Assembly (NCBI RefSeq): GCF_018131105.1
Contig: NZ_JAFCJI010000002.1
Coordinates: 1,116,001-1,180,000 of the forward strand
Source: Bradyrhizobium manausense
Lineage (GTDB): Bacteria; Pseudomonadota; Alphaproteobacteria; Rhizobiales; Xanthobacteraceae
Reading direction: 5' to 3'
DNA length: 64,000 nt
The position numbers and the translations under genes were made by a program. Below the pieces are notes generated by a model that worked only from the letters and a program-made list of their open reading frames with translations, had not been told where the DNA came from and ran no database searches. Positions 35,309-43,831 of this stretch are shown here, in pieces (the stretch's first letter is position 1; each line of letters begins with the position of its first letter).

Positions 35309-36274
35309 TTAGCGACCGCGTGCCTTGCGGTATTCGGCGACCGTCCGCGCAACGAGGTCATCGACGTCATTCACGTCGGTCACACCCGATGTCGAATGGC
35401 CGCCGCTCCAGATATCGCGCCAGCGCTTGGGCCTGTTCTCGCGCGCGGTGACGTCGATGTCCTTGCCGATGTCGATCGCACCGCGCGCCGGCAGGTCATT
35501 GGGGTCGAGCCCGGCAGCGACGATCGACGGCGTCAGCATGCTGGTCTGCAGACCCGTGAACGCCGTGGTGAGCAGGATGTCGTCGGCGCTGCTCTCGACC
35601 AGCATCTGCTTGTGGCGCTCGTCCGCCATGCTCTCGCGCGTCGCGATGAACTTTGTGCCCATGTAGCCGAGATCGCAGCCGAGCACTTCGGCGGCATGCA
35701 GTGCGCAGCCATCGCTGATGCCGCCGGCGAGCACGATGATGCCGTCGTAGAACGCGCGCACCGCGCGGACGAAGGCGAAGGGATTGAGCCAGCCGGTTTG
35801 TCCGCCGGCGCCTGCGGTCAGCAGAACGAGCCCGTCCGCGCCAGCTGCCGCTGCGCGCTCAGCGTGGCGAATGGAAGCGACATCCGCAAACACCATCGCG
35901 CCGGCGTCATGCAACGGCTTCAACACCGGTGCCGGCGAACCGACGGAGGTGATGACGATCTCGGGCTCATGCCGCAGCAGCACGGCGAGATCCTGCTCGA
36001 GCCTCACATTGGAACGATGCACGATCAGGTTCGGACAGAGCGGCGCGGCCTTGCGGCCGGTCTGATCTTCGTGCTGCCGCAACCGCGTTGCGATCCCGGT
36101 GAGCCAATCATCGAGCTGTTCCGTGCTGCGGCAATTCACGGTTGGGAAGCTGCCGATCACGCCGCTGCGGCAGGCCGCGACCATGAGTTCGACGCCTGAG
36201 ACGAGAAACATCGGCGCTGCGATCAGCGGCAGGCTGAGGCGATCGCGGAAGCGTTGCAATCGATCGGATGTCAC
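35309..36274 (-). CDS. Nitronate monooxygenase-like FMN oxidoreductase, copy 1
   Basis: 321 residues. A TIM-barrel 2-nitropropane dioxygenase-like protein: LIAAPMFLVSGVELMVAACR at the start, IVITSVGSPAPVLKPLHDAG, GADGLVLLTAGAGGQTGWLN (flavin phosphate region), VLAGGISDGCALHAAEVLGC, and GTKFIATRESMADERHKQML. These fit FMN binding and the catalytic histidine region. Family members oxidise alkyl nitronates or act as NAD(P)H-dependent flavin oxidoreductases, including enoyl-type substrates. It is divergent from an acyl-CoA ligase and paralogous to the protein at 39138, so a role in catabolism of an acid is plausible. Confidence 0.8.
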   Translation of the reverse strand: MTSDRLQRFRDRLSLPLIAAPMFLVSGVELMVAACRSGVIGSFPTVNCRSTEQLDDWLTGIATRLRQHEDQTGRKAAPLCPNLIVHRSNVRLEQDLAVLLRHEPEIVITSVGSPAPVLKPLHDAGAMVFADVASIRHAERAAAAGADGLVLLTAGAGGQTGWLNPFAFVRAVRAFYDGIIVLAGGISDGCALHAAEVLGCDLGYMGTKFIATRESMADERHKQMLVESSADDILLTTAFTGLQTSMLTPSIVAAGLDPNDLPARGAIDIGKDIDVTARENRPKRWRDIWSGGHSTSGVTDVNDVDDLVARTVAEYRKARGR

Positions 36275-36397
36275 TCACGCCTCCTGATCACTCTTGTCTC
36301 TCGCCGGGGCTTTGCCGTTCCATCCCGCATTCTCTGTGCTAGCGTCGTCAGCAACATTGGCACGCGAGAAGCCGATGACAAAGCAACGAGGAAACAT

Positions 36398-37960
36398 ATG
36401 TCCGATCCGCTCCACGCATCGTCCCCGACTTGTGCGCAGACGCTACGGGCGCTGGCACGCTATCCCGGCCGCACTGCTTTTGCATGGCCCGGCGGATCGC
36501 TGAGCTATCAGGGCACACTCGATCTGATCGGACGCATCCAGGGCGTGTTGATGCGGCTCGGCCTGCAGCCCGGCGCACGCGTCGCCTTTCTCACCGCGAA
36601 CCGCGCCGACACCTGGTGCGCCGGTGTCGCCGCGCAATTGTCGCGATGCTGCACCACCTGGCTGCATCCGCTCGGATCGCAAGCAGACCAGCTGTTTCAG
36701 CTCGAAGACTCCGAAGCCGAAGTGCTGGTGGTCGATACAGCCGCCTTCCGCGATCGCGGCGGCGAGCTCGCCGCGCAAGCGACGTGGCTCAAGGCGGTCT
36801 TCACCATGGGGCCGGCCGACTACGGCGTTGATCTGCTGGCGACGGTCGAAAGCGCGGGGCATGCCAGCGCGCAGTGCCTTGCAAGTCTCGACGATCTCTC
36901 CACGCTGAACTACACCGGCGGCACGACCGGCAAGTCCAAAGGCGCGCTGCGCTACCACCGCGAAAACGCCGGAGCGGCCGGCGCGATCCTCGCCGACTTC
37001 GAGATTCCCGACGCGGCGCGCTATCTCACGGTCGCGCCGATCAGCCACGTCGCCGGCACGAAAGTGCTGCCGACGCTGATGCGCGGCGGCACCGTGCATA
37101 TGCTGAAAGGTTTCGATCCCGAGGCCGTACTGACGACGATCGCGCGCGAGCGCATCAACTTCACGCTGTTCGTGCCGACCATGATCTACATGCTGCTCGA
37201 TCATCCTGCGCTTGATAAAACCGATCTCTCCTCGCTCGAGCTCGTGCTCTACGGGGCGTCGGCGATGTCGCCGAGCCGGCTGGTCGAGGGCATCGAGCGC
37301 ATCGGTCCGGTGTTCTCGCAACTCTATGGCCAGACCGAATGCTATCCCGTCTCGGTGTTGCGCAAGAGGGATCACGATCCCAGGACGCCGGAGCTGTTCC
37401 TGTCCTGCGGCTTCCCGATCGCGGCGTGCGAGGTCAAGATCCTCGACGACAACGACGATGAGGTGAAGACGGGCGATGCCGGCGAGATCTGCGTGCGCGC
37501 GCCGCATGCGATGGCGGAATACTGGAAGCGGCCCGATATCACCGCCGAGACGCTGAAGAATGGCTGGGTGCACACCGGCGACATCGCCCGCCAGGACGAG
37601 CGCGGCTACATGTTCATTCTCGACCGCAAGAAGGACATGATCGTCACCGGCGGCTTCAACATCTTTCCGCGCGAGATCGAGGACGTGCTGTCGCAACATG
37701 CAGACGTCGCAATGGTCGCGGTCGTCGGCATCCCCGACGAAAAATGGGGCGAGGCTGTCACCGCGATCGTCGTGCCGCGCGAAGGCGCCAAGCCCGATCC
37801 GGACGAGCTGATCAACATGGTGCGTGTGCGCAAGGGCTCGGCCCATGCGCCGAAGCAGATCCAGTTCGTCAAGCAGCTACCGATGACCGGCGTCGGCAAG
37901 GTCGACAAGAAAGTGCTGCGCGCCGGCTTCTGGAGCGGCCGGGACCGGATGGTGGGGTAA
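36398..37960 (+). CDS. Acyl-CoA ligase (ANL superfamily)
   Basis: 520 residues from the ATG at 36398, with CGAGGAA 5 bases upstream. A3 motif YTGGTTGKSKGA, A5-like GQTECYPV, the hinge TGDIARQDERGYMFILDRKK, and the C-terminal catalytic lysine in MTGVGKVDKKVL. It activates a carboxylic acid to its CoA thioester. The length and hinge fit medium-chain or aryl acids, but the pocket cannot be read reliably. It is divergent from one nitronate monooxygenase-like gene and 400 bases from a thioesterase plus a second such gene, forming a small catabolic set with them. No obvious regulator is beside it. Confidence 0.82.
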   Translation: MSDPLHASSPTCAQTLRALARYPGRTAFAWPGGSLSYQGTLDLIGRIQGVLMRLGLQPGARVAFLTANRADTWCAGVAAQLSRCCTTWLHPLGSQADQLFQLEDSEAEVLVVDTAAFRDRGGELAAQATWLKAVFTMGPADYGVDLLATVESAGHASAQCLASLDDLSTLNYTGGTTGKSKGALRYHRENAGAAGAILADFEIPDAARYLTVAPISHVAGTKVLPTLMRGGTVHMLKGFDPEAVLTTIARERINFTLFVPTMIYMLLDHPALDKTDLSSLELVLYGASAMSPSRLVEGIERIGPVFSQLYGQTECYPVSVLRKRDHDPRTPELFLSCGFPIAACEVKILDDNDDEVKTGDAGEICVRAPHAMAEYWKRPDITAETLKNGWVHTGDIARQDERGYMFILDRKKDMIVTGGFNIFPREIEDVLSQHADVAMVAVVGIPDEKWGEAVTAIVVPREGAKPDPDELINMVRVRKGSAHAPKQIQFVKQLPMTGVGKVDKKVLRAGFWSGRDRMVG

Positions 37961-38352
37961 TCTCCCTGATTGCAGCGACGGGTTCGGAATACACGCATCG
38001 CGCGAAATTCCGGGATCGAGCAGTGCTTTACCCGGGGTTTTACGGTGTGATTGTGGCCCCGGCACCACAATGCGCGACGGAGTGCACGTCCGCAGCGCCT
38101 GCGCGATTGTCGGCGAATCAGGGAATCAAATAGACCGCTGATGGGGCTGGGAAGCGGAGTGGGACATGAGAGTCGCTTCCCTGGAAAGTGCAGTCGCCGC
38201 GGTCACGTTGATCACGGCTATCATCGTGGTGTTGTGGGAGATCAAGATCTTCTACGGACTATGACAAGGCAGGATGGCAAGCATCCCTTCCGCGGCGGCG
38301 GAAGCCTGCCGTTCCATCGACCCTCGAGTGGTCGCAGCGCTAGCCGGCACTC
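37961..38352. other. Spacer between the CoA ligase and the thioesterase, mostly gene-free
   Basis: 392 bases. The only coding candidate is a 33-codon frame at 38166-38264 (listed separately). No clear terminator or operator is visible; TTTACCCGGGGTTTTACGG (38028-38046) is a short internal repeat of no clear meaning. Confidence 0.4.
38166..38264 (+). CDS. Possible 32-residue single-span membrane peptide
   Basis: ATG at 38166 opens MRVASLESAVAAVTLITAII, then VVLWEIKIFYGL and TGA. Residues 8-24 form one hydrophobic span with a short positively charged N-terminus. A purine-rich GCGGAG lies about 7 bases upstream. Such small membrane proteins are often missed. The evidence is only the ORF, the ribosome-like site and the hydrophobicity; it could be chance. 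Confidence 0.35.
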   Translation: MRVASLESAVAAVTLITAIIVVLWEIKIFYGL

Positions 38353-39138
38353 TCACCGCTTCTCAATCACCAGGCTCTGAACCGCGCGGCCGAAATAGCC
38401 ATGCCGATCGGCCAACCGCGACATCGCGAGCCCGACACCGCGAGGGCCGATCCAGGATTCACCGTCGAGCAAAATCCAGTCACCAACCGGCTGACGCGCC
38501 ATGCTCACCGTGAGGTCTGCGTTGATGTAGGTCCAACTGCGGAAGTCGAGCGTCGAGGCGGTGCCGTTGGAGAAATCGGCGGCGACCACGGCGCGCATCG
38601 CCTGCGAGACCGCTTCGCCCGCGACCAGCGGATGGTCGAGCCGAAACCAGATCGCGCCGGCGCCGGCCTGGCCAAAGCGGCCGCGCGCGGCACGCATCGA
38701 CATCATTCCCGCGAACGGACTGGTGGCGCCGTGGCCGTCCTCGACCAGCGAGTCCTCGGGCGACGGCAGCGTGACCGGCAATTCCTTGACGTCATCTGGC
38801 AGCGGTTGTGACTGCTGCTTGATCTTGAGCACGGTGGCGCCGACGACCTGCACGTCATCAGCAAACAACTTGACCTCGCAAAGCTGGATCTTGCGACCCT
38901 CACGCAAGACTTCAGTCTCGATCGCGAGCGGCGCGACAGGCACCGGGCGCATCAGGTCGATGGTGACGCGCGCGACGTTCATCGGCACCGGGGTCGCAAT
39001 CCGCTCCGCCGCCCACGTCACCAGCGCCGATGGCGCCGAGCCGTGCTGCATCCGCCGGTCCCATGGGCCGGCGGCATCGGGGCTGGTGACGACGCTGTTG
39101 CCGTCGACGCGGTAGATGGCGGGCATGGCGACGGCCAT
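38353..39138 (-). CDS. Acyl-CoA thioesterase family protein (TesB-like double hotdog)
   Basis: 261 residues from the ATG that overlaps the preceding stop (TGATG). Two hotdog halves: MQHGSAPSALVTWAAERIAT, VPMNVARVTIDLMRPVPVAP (the typical hotdog strand), VLREGRKIQLCEVKLFADD; then MRAVVAADFSNGTASTLDFR and TYINADLTVSMARQP, ending GLAMSRLADRHGYFGRAVQS. These fit the TesB-like thioesterase group, which hydrolyses acyl-CoA to the free acid. Translational coupling to the nitronate monooxygenase-like gene suggests they act in one pathway. Catalytic Asp is likely in the NADLTV segment. Confidence 0.76.
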   Translation of the reverse strand: MAVAMPAIYRVDGNSVVTSPDAAGPWDRRMQHGSAPSALVTWAAERIATPVPMNVARVTIDLMRPVPVAPLAIETEVLREGRKIQLCEVKLFADDVQVVGATVLKIKQQSQPLPDDVKELPVTLPSPEDSLVEDGHGATSPFAGMMSMRAARGRFGQAGAGAIWFRLDHPLVAGEAVSQAMRAVVAADFSNGTASTLDFRSWTYINADLTVSMARQPVGDWILLDGESWIGPRGVGLAMSRLADRHGYFGRAVQSLVIEKR

Positions 39139-40106
39139 CACAACGGCAGATCAACCGCCTCGTCGTATTCCCTCTTGAAGCGCGCGATCATTTCGGCGGC
39201 GGGGACGATGCCCTCGACGCTGCCGATGCCCTGGCCCGAGCCCCAGATTTCCTTCCAGGCCTTCGGCTTGGCCCGTTCGCCGGAGGCATCGGTGCCGAAA
39301 TTCATCTTGGAGGGATCTGACGTCGGCAGGTTCTCCGGATCCATGCCGGCGGCGAGGATCGAGGGCTTCAGATAATTGCCATGCACGCCGGTGAAGAGGT
39401 TGGAATAGACGATGTCGTCGGCCGTCGAGCCCGCGATCATCTCCTTGTACTTCTCGACCGCGTTGGCTTCCTTGGTCGCGATGAAGGCCGAGCCGATATA
39501 GGCGAAGTCGGCGCCGAGAATGCGCGCGGCGCGGATCGCCTTGCCGTTGCCGATGGCGCCCGACAGCGCGATCGGACCGTCGAACCATTTGCGCGTTTCG
39601 GCAACGAAGGCGAGCGGCGAGATGGTGCCGGCATGACCGCCGGCGCCGGCCGCAACCAGGATCAGGCCGTCGGCGCCCTTCTCGATCGCCTTGTGGGCGA
39701 ATTTCTGGTTGATCACGTCGTGAAAGACGATGCCGCCCCAACCATGAACGGCCTGGTTGAGCTCCTCGCGCGCGCCGAGCGAGGAGATGATCATCGGCAC
39801 CTTGTACTTGGCGCAGAGTTGCATGTCGTGGTCGAGCCGGTTGTTCGACTTGTGCACGATCTGGTTGACCGCAAACGGCGCCGACGGCTTGTCGGGATGG
39901 GCACGGTCGTAGGCGGCGAGCTCTTCGGTGATCCGCGCCAGCCATTCGTCGAGCAACTCCGGCGGCCGCGCGTTCAGCGACGGGAACGAACCGACCACGC
40001 CGGCCTTGCACTGCGCGATCACGAGGTCGGGCACCGAGATGATGAAGAGCGGCGAACCGATGACGGGGATCGACAGTCGTCCCTTGAACAGAGCAGGCAT
40101 GGACAT
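39138..40106 (-). CDS. Nitronate monooxygenase-like FMN oxidoreductase, copy 2
   Basis: 322 residues from MSMPALFKGRLSIPVIGSPL, with AAAGGA about 9 bases upstream; a longer reading lacks a ribosome site. Flavin-binding and catalytic regions: GSPLFIISVPDLVIAQCKAG, PMIISSLGAREELNQAVHGW, GADGLILVAAGAGGHAGTIS, ALSGAIGNGKAIRAARILGA and GSAFIATKEANAVEKYKEMI. The GGHAG motif carries the expected catalytic histidine, whereas copy 1 has GGQTG at this place, a real difference. Paralogue of the 35309 gene; coupled to the thioesterase. Confidence 0.82.
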   Translation of the reverse strand: MSMPALFKGRLSIPVIGSPLFIISVPDLVIAQCKAGVVGSFPSLNARPPELLDEWLARITEELAAYDRAHPDKPSAPFAVNQIVHKSNNRLDHDMQLCAKYKVPMIISSLGAREELNQAVHGWGGIVFHDVINQKFAHKAIEKGADGLILVAAGAGGHAGTISPLAFVAETRKWFDGPIALSGAIGNGKAIRAARILGADFAYIGSAFIATKEANAVEKYKEMIAGSTADDIVYSNLFTGVHGNYLKPSILAAGMDPENLPTSDPSKMNFGTDASGERAKPKAWKEIWGSGQGIGSVEGIVPAAEMIARFKREYDEAVDLPL

Positions 40107-40240
40107 TGCGGAGCGATCCTTTGCTGGCAGACGCATGAGAGGTTGGGACCATACCAACAAGGCAATCTTTCCACTGTCAAGTATTGCGTTTTGGCGCCGT
40201 GGCGGACGCCGTTACCGCAATTCCAACGCGCGGAATTCCT

Positions 40241-40290
40241 TCGCTGTCATTCCGGGACGACGCGCAGCGTCGAGCCCGGAATGACAGCGA
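40241..40290. repeat. Near-continuous palindromic repeat downstream of aspA
   Basis: TCGCTGTCATTCCGGG (40241-40256) and its exact inverse CCCGGAATGACAGCGA (40275-40290), with an inner CGACGC/GCGTCG stem. It ends 4 bases from the aspA stop and belongs to the CATTCCGGG family. It may serve as the 3' end hairpin of the aspA transcript. Confidence 0.88.
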
Positions 40291-40294
40291 GCAC

Positions 40295-41695
40295 CTATCC
40301 CACCAGATCCGGATTGATCAGCCGCTCGAACGAGAACATCTCGTCCCATTTCTCCTGCGTCAGCAGATTGCGCTCGGTCACCACGATCTGATGCAGCGAC
40401 TTGCCGCTCTTGTAGCCCTCGCGCGCGATCTCGGCGCATTGCTTGTAGCCGAGCAGCGGCTTCAGCACGGTGACGATGCCGAGCGAGTTCAGCACCATGT
40501 TGCGGGTGTGCTCTTCGTTGGCGGTGATGCCGACGACGCAGTTTTCGCGCAGGCTGTTGACTGCGCGCTCCATGGTGCGGATCGAGAAGAACAGCGCGAA
40601 CGAGATCACCGGCTCCATCACGTTGAGCTGGAGCTGGCCGGCGGAAGCGGCCAGCGTCACCGTGGTGTCGAGGCCGATGACGAGGAAGCTGGTCTGGTTG
40701 ACGACCTCGGGGATCACAGGATTGACCTTGCCCGGCATGATCGAAGAGCCCGGCTGCAATTGCGGCAGGTTGATCTCGTTGAAGCCGGCGCGCGGGCCCG
40801 AGGCGAGCAGGCGAATGTCGTTGCAGATCTTCGTCAGCTTGCTGGCAGTGCGTTTCAGTACGCCGGAGAGCTGCACATAGGCACCGGTGTCTGACGTCGC
40901 CTCGACCAGATCGCCGGCGAGGATAAAATCGACGCCTGTCAGCGCGCTCAAATGCCGGACCGCGAGCTTGGGATAGCCGACCGCCGCGGTGACCGAGGTG
41001 CCGATCGCGGTGGCGCCGAGATTGATCTCGCGCAGCAGCGCGCGTGCCTCCGAAATGCGATCGACCTCCTCGCCGATCGTTGTGCCCCATCCCCTGAATT
41101 CGGCACCGAGCGACATCGGCACCGCATCCTGAAGATGCGTGCGGCCCATCTTCAGCACGCGGTCGAATTCGCGGCCCTTGGCGAAGAAGGCCTCCTGAAG
41201 CTGGCGCAACGCCGTCATGTAGCTCTCGAGCCGCAGGATCAGCGCCAGCCGGAATGCGGTCGGATAGGTGTCGTTGGTCGACTGGCCGTAATTGACGTGG
41301 TCGTTCGGGCTGACGTGCTGGTAGTCGCCCTTGTTGAAGCCAAGCGACTCCAGCGCGAGGTTGGCAATCACTTCGTTGGCGTTCATGTTGGTCGAGGTAC
41401 CGGCGCCGCCCTGGATGAAGTCGGTGACGAATTGATCCATCATGTCGCCGGCGATGACGCGATCGCAGCCGAGGATGATCGCATCGGCCACCTTGGCGTC
41501 GATCGCGCCGAGGTCGCGGTTGGCCATCGCGGCGGCCTTCTTCACGTAACCCAGCGCCTTCACGAAGTAAGGCTCCTGGTTCATGGGAATGCCGGTGATG
41601 TGGAAGTTCTCCTTACCCCGGATGGTCTGGACGCCGTAATAGATGTCGTCGGCGATCTCACGCTGTCCGAGGAAGTCCTGCTCGTAGCGGCTCAT
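40295..41695 (-). CDS. aspA: Aspartate ammonia-lyase
   Basis: 466 residues, the usual length. The start MSRYEQDFLGQREIADDIYY is chosen with AAGGAGCG upstream; a longer reading runs into the neighbouring gene. The fumarase/aspartase signature GSSIMPGKVNPVIPEV is intact, with the catalytic serine in its loop, and earlier blocks NMNANEVIANLALESLG, YGQSTNDTYPTAFRLALI and GRTHLQDAVPMSLG are typical. It converts L-aspartate to fumarate and ammonia in the cytoplasm, a key step in nitrogen release. It might act on a relative of aspartate, but the signature supports AspA. Confidence 0.88.
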   Translation of the reverse strand: MSRYEQDFLGQREIADDIYYGVQTIRGKENFHITGIPMNQEPYFVKALGYVKKAAAMANRDLGAIDAKVADAIILGCDRVIAGDMMDQFVTDFIQGGAGTSTNMNANEVIANLALESLGFNKGDYQHVSPNDHVNYGQSTNDTYPTAFRLALILRLESYMTALRQLQEAFFAKGREFDRVLKMGRTHLQDAVPMSLGAEFRGWGTTIGEEVDRISEARALLREINLGATAIGTSVTAAVGYPKLAVRHLSALTGVDFILAGDLVEATSDTGAYVQLSGVLKRTASKLTKICNDIRLLASGPRAGFNEINLPQLQPGSSIMPGKVNPVIPEVVNQTSFLVIGLDTTVTLAASAGQLQLNVMEPVISFALFFSIRTMERAVNSLRENCVVGITANEEHTRNMVLNSLGIVTVLKPLLGYKQCAEIAREGYKSGKSLHQIVVTERNLLTQEKWDEMFSFERLINPDLVG

Positions 41696-41724
41696 GGGCG
41701 CTCCTTGCTGCTCGCGCGACGTCC

Positions 41725-42255
41725 TCAGTTCTGGCACAGCGCGCTGGTGACGACGGTATCGGTGCGGCAATCGTCCGGTTTGCGTTGCCTGCCCGGAATG
41801 AGAACCTTGGCCGAGCACTTCTCAGTGGCGTCGGTGTTGAGGCTCCTGCCTTCCTTGTAGCCCTTGCTCTGGCATAGCTGGACGGCAGCCGGCTTGCAGT
41901 CGGGCCCGCCGCCTGGCGAGACCGGGCAGGCCACGCGCCCGGAAACCATGGTCGACGGCGTTGCCAGCCGTGACAAGTCGTTCATGGTCTCGCGCGGGCT
42001 TTTGATCGGCGGCAGGATCGAGGGCAGCTTGTCGAACAGCTTGCCCATTTCGTGGATCAGACCGGGATTGTCCTCACTCGCCGGCGGTGCGGGCGCCGAG
42101 GGTGGCGGCGCGGCCTGTGGTTCCTGCGCCTGGAGACCGAGCGTGGGTGGTGCCGATTGCGCCCACCCCGTCCCGCCGTCGCCGAGCAGGAGCGAAAGCG
42201 CCGCAAACATCAACGTCGCCAGTCGCAGGACCGGATTGCCGGATCGAGCCATCAT
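41725..42255 (-). CDS. Secreted hypothetical protein with Cys-rich C-terminus
   Basis: 176 residues; a second ATG follows directly. Signal peptide ends near GTGWAQ. A Pro/Ala-rich stretch (APPPSAPAPPASEDN) leads to a C-terminal domain with six cysteines: GRVACPVSPGGGPDCKPAAV, LCQSKGYKEGRSLNTDATEK, KCSAKVLIPG, DDCRTDTVVTSALCQN. These could form three disulfides. The CKPAAVQLCQSKGYKEG segment is typical of rhizobial exported proteins of unknown role. It lies 29 bases upstream of aspA on the same strand but is unlikely to be related in function. Confidence 0.66.
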   Translation of the reverse strand: MMARSGNPVLRLATLMFAALSLLLGDGGTGWAQSAPPTLGLQAQEPQAAPPPSAPAPPASEDNPGLIHEMGKLFDKLPSILPPIKSPRETMNDLSRLATPSTMVSGRVACPVSPGGGPDCKPAAVQLCQSKGYKEGRSLNTDATEKCSAKVLIPGRQRKPDDCRTDTVVTSALCQN

Positions 42256-42309
42256 GCGGCCAACCGTAACCGAAGCCGGCGCGGCGTCAAAGTGCTCTGG
42301 ATCCAGGCC

Positions 42310-42891
42310 TCAGATCAACTTGATCGCCACCACGAAGCCGAGCACCAGCACCGCCGCGCCGAGCGCGACCCACAGGCCGAGATGCTCCTCGAGCTTGTGC
42401 CGGATCCAGTCGCCATAACGGTTGAGCAGGATTGCCACGATGAAGAAGCGCCCGCCGCGCGCGACGATCGAGCACAGGATGAAAAGAACGAGATTGTAGC
42501 CGGCAAAGCCCGAGGTGATGGTGACGAGCTTGTAGGGAATCGGCGTCAGCCCCTTCAGCAGGATGATCACCGCGCCCCACTCCGCATAGGAGGCGCGGAA
42601 GGCATCGACCTTGTCGCCGAGGCCATAGACCTGGATCAGCCAGTGGCCGACCGAGTCGAACAGCAGCGCACCGATGGCGTAGCCGAGCAGGCCGCCCAGC
42701 ACCGAGGTCGCGGTGCAGACCGCCGCATAGACCCAGGCGCGCTGCGGGCGCGCCAGCGACATCGGGATCAACATCACGTCCGGGGGAACGGGAAAGAAGG
42801 AGCTTTCTGCGAAAGCCACGGCACCCATGATCCAGAGCGCATAGGGCTTGTGAGCGGCGTCGATGCACCAGTCGTAGATACGTTTCAGCAT
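42310..42891 (-). CDS. DedA/YqaA family inner membrane protein
   Basis: 193 residues from MLKRIYDWCIDAAHKPYALW. Features of the SNARE-associated (DedA) family: AFAESSFFPVPPDVMLIPMS with the re-entrant loop glutamate and prolines, SVLGGLLGYAIGALLFDSVG, then LKGLTPIPYKLVTITSGFAG, and a C-terminal helix. It is the short YqaA subtype. Members support membrane homeostasis, probably as lipid or proton-linked transporters. A stand-alone gene; the charged KGLTPIPYK loop with its lysines is intact. Confidence 0.82.
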   Translation of the reverse strand: MLKRIYDWCIDAAHKPYALWIMGAVAFAESSFFPVPPDVMLIPMSLARPQRAWVYAAVCTATSVLGGLLGYAIGALLFDSVGHWLIQVYGLGDKVDAFRASYAEWGAVIILLKGLTPIPYKLVTITSGFAGYNLVLFILCSIVARGGRFFIVAILLNRYGDWIRHKLEEHLGLWVALGAAVLVLGFVVAIKLI

Positions 42892-42947
42892 GGCGCCGCG
42901 ATGAAGCACCATGGGACGGATTTGTCCATCGCGAGTTTTATGACGAT

Positions 42948-43352
42948 TTAGTGCCGTTTCCGGGTCGCTCGGCCCTCGAGAGCGACAATCGGCCGCCGGG
43001 CAGAGATGCGCGGTGAGGCGACTTTGGGCAGCTTCACCGACGATTTCGGCAGCTTTTCCGCGATACCGAGCATGTCTTCACGACGCGACATTTCACGCCA
43101 GACGTCCTCGGGGCGCACGCCGGCGGAGGCCCAGAGCACTGTGAGATTATAGAGCAGGTCGGCGCTCTCCCGAACCACGGCTTCGGTGTCGCCGTTGACC
43201 GCATCGATCACGACTTCGATGGCCTCTTCGGCCAGCTTCTTCGCCATTTTGGAGGGGCCGCGCTGAAATAGCCGCGCGGTGCGCGATGTTGCCGGATCAA
43301 GATCCCTGGCCGCGAGCACAGCCAGATATAGCCGCTCAAGCGAATCACTCAT
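42948..43352 (-). CDS. hisE: Phosphoribosyl-ATP pyrophosphatase-like protein (HisE), extended
   Basis: 134 residues. HisE core LYLAVLAARDLDPATSRTAR, KMAKKLAEEAIEVVIDAVNG and ESADLLYNLTVLWASAGVRP, with the EEAIE and ESADLLYN metal-binding glutamates and aspartate of the MazG-like fold. It removes pyrophosphate from phosphoribosyl-ATP, the second step of histidine synthesis. It is not next to hisF or hisA here, and carries about 40 basic extra residues at the C-terminus (SSVKLPKVASPRISARRPIV). That suggests a second HisE paralogue of the type seen in bradyrhizobia; symbol use is therefore provisional. Confidence 0.76.
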   Translation of the reverse strand: MSDSLERLYLAVLAARDLDPATSRTARLFQRGPSKMAKKLAEEAIEVVIDAVNGDTEAVVRESADLLYNLTVLWASAGVRPEDVWREMSRREDMLGIAEKLPKSSVKLPKVASPRISARRPIVALEGRATRKRH

Positions 43353-43409
43353 GGACTCAAAACTACTCTAAACAAATGGTCGACGCGTTAATGCTTGACA
43401 ATAAGAGGC

Positions 43410-43443
43410 AAAAAGGGCGGGCGCGGCAAGCACGCCCGCCTTT
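43410..43443 (-). terminator. Intrinsic terminator of the small exported gene
   Basis: Read on the minus strand: GGCGGGCG (43440-43433), loop, CGCCCGCC (43423-43416), then CTTTTTGCC. Stem of 8 GC pairs followed by a T run, 14 bases past the gene's stop. Confidence 0.8.
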
Positions 43444-43456
43444 CGTGGTCAACGGC

Positions 43457-43831
43457 TCACCAACAGCCCGCGCCGCTTCGGCTGCACGAGGCAAAGGGGT
43501 CGCGACTGCCACTACCATTGTTGCCCAAATATTCGTGACCGTTCCTGTAGTAGCCCGGGCCACCATAGTAGACGGGGCCTTCATCGTAATAGACCGGACC
43601 ACCGCCATAATAGGCCGGGGCATCGTAGGCGTAGGCGTCACGGGTCGCGGCGATCGCAAGCCCGGTGCCGATGGCGGCAATCGCCGCACCAGCGAACGCC
43701 GCGCCGCCGCCACCATGCCAATGGCGGCCGCCGGCAAACGATGCGGTCGGAGCGACTGATGTCAGCGCCAGCACCGTGGCGGTGGCGAGAACGGCCTTGC
43801 GGCCGGCAAACTTCGAAAATCGGTCAAACAT
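43457..43831 (-). CDS. Exported Gly/Tyr-rich protein
   Basis: 124 residues from MFDRFSKFAGRKAVLATATV with AAGGAGG 9 bases upstream; nine codons further up is another ATG without this site. Signal peptide ends TASFA. The mature part is rich in Gly, Tyr and Asp: GGRHWHGGGGAAFAGAAIAA, then tyrosine repeats AYDAPAYYGGGPVYYDEGPV and YYGGPGYYRNGHEYLG, and ends with two cysteines, CSRSGAGCW. Such proteins are common in bradyrhizobia and may be envelope-associated. No function is known. It ends at a terminator. Confidence 0.68.
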   Translation of the reverse strand: MFDRFSKFAGRKAVLATATVLALTSVAPTASFAGGRHWHGGGGAAFAGAAIAAIGTGLAIAATRDAYAYDAPAYYGGGPVYYDEGPVYYGGPGYYRNGHEYLGNNGSGSRDPFASCSRSGAGCW

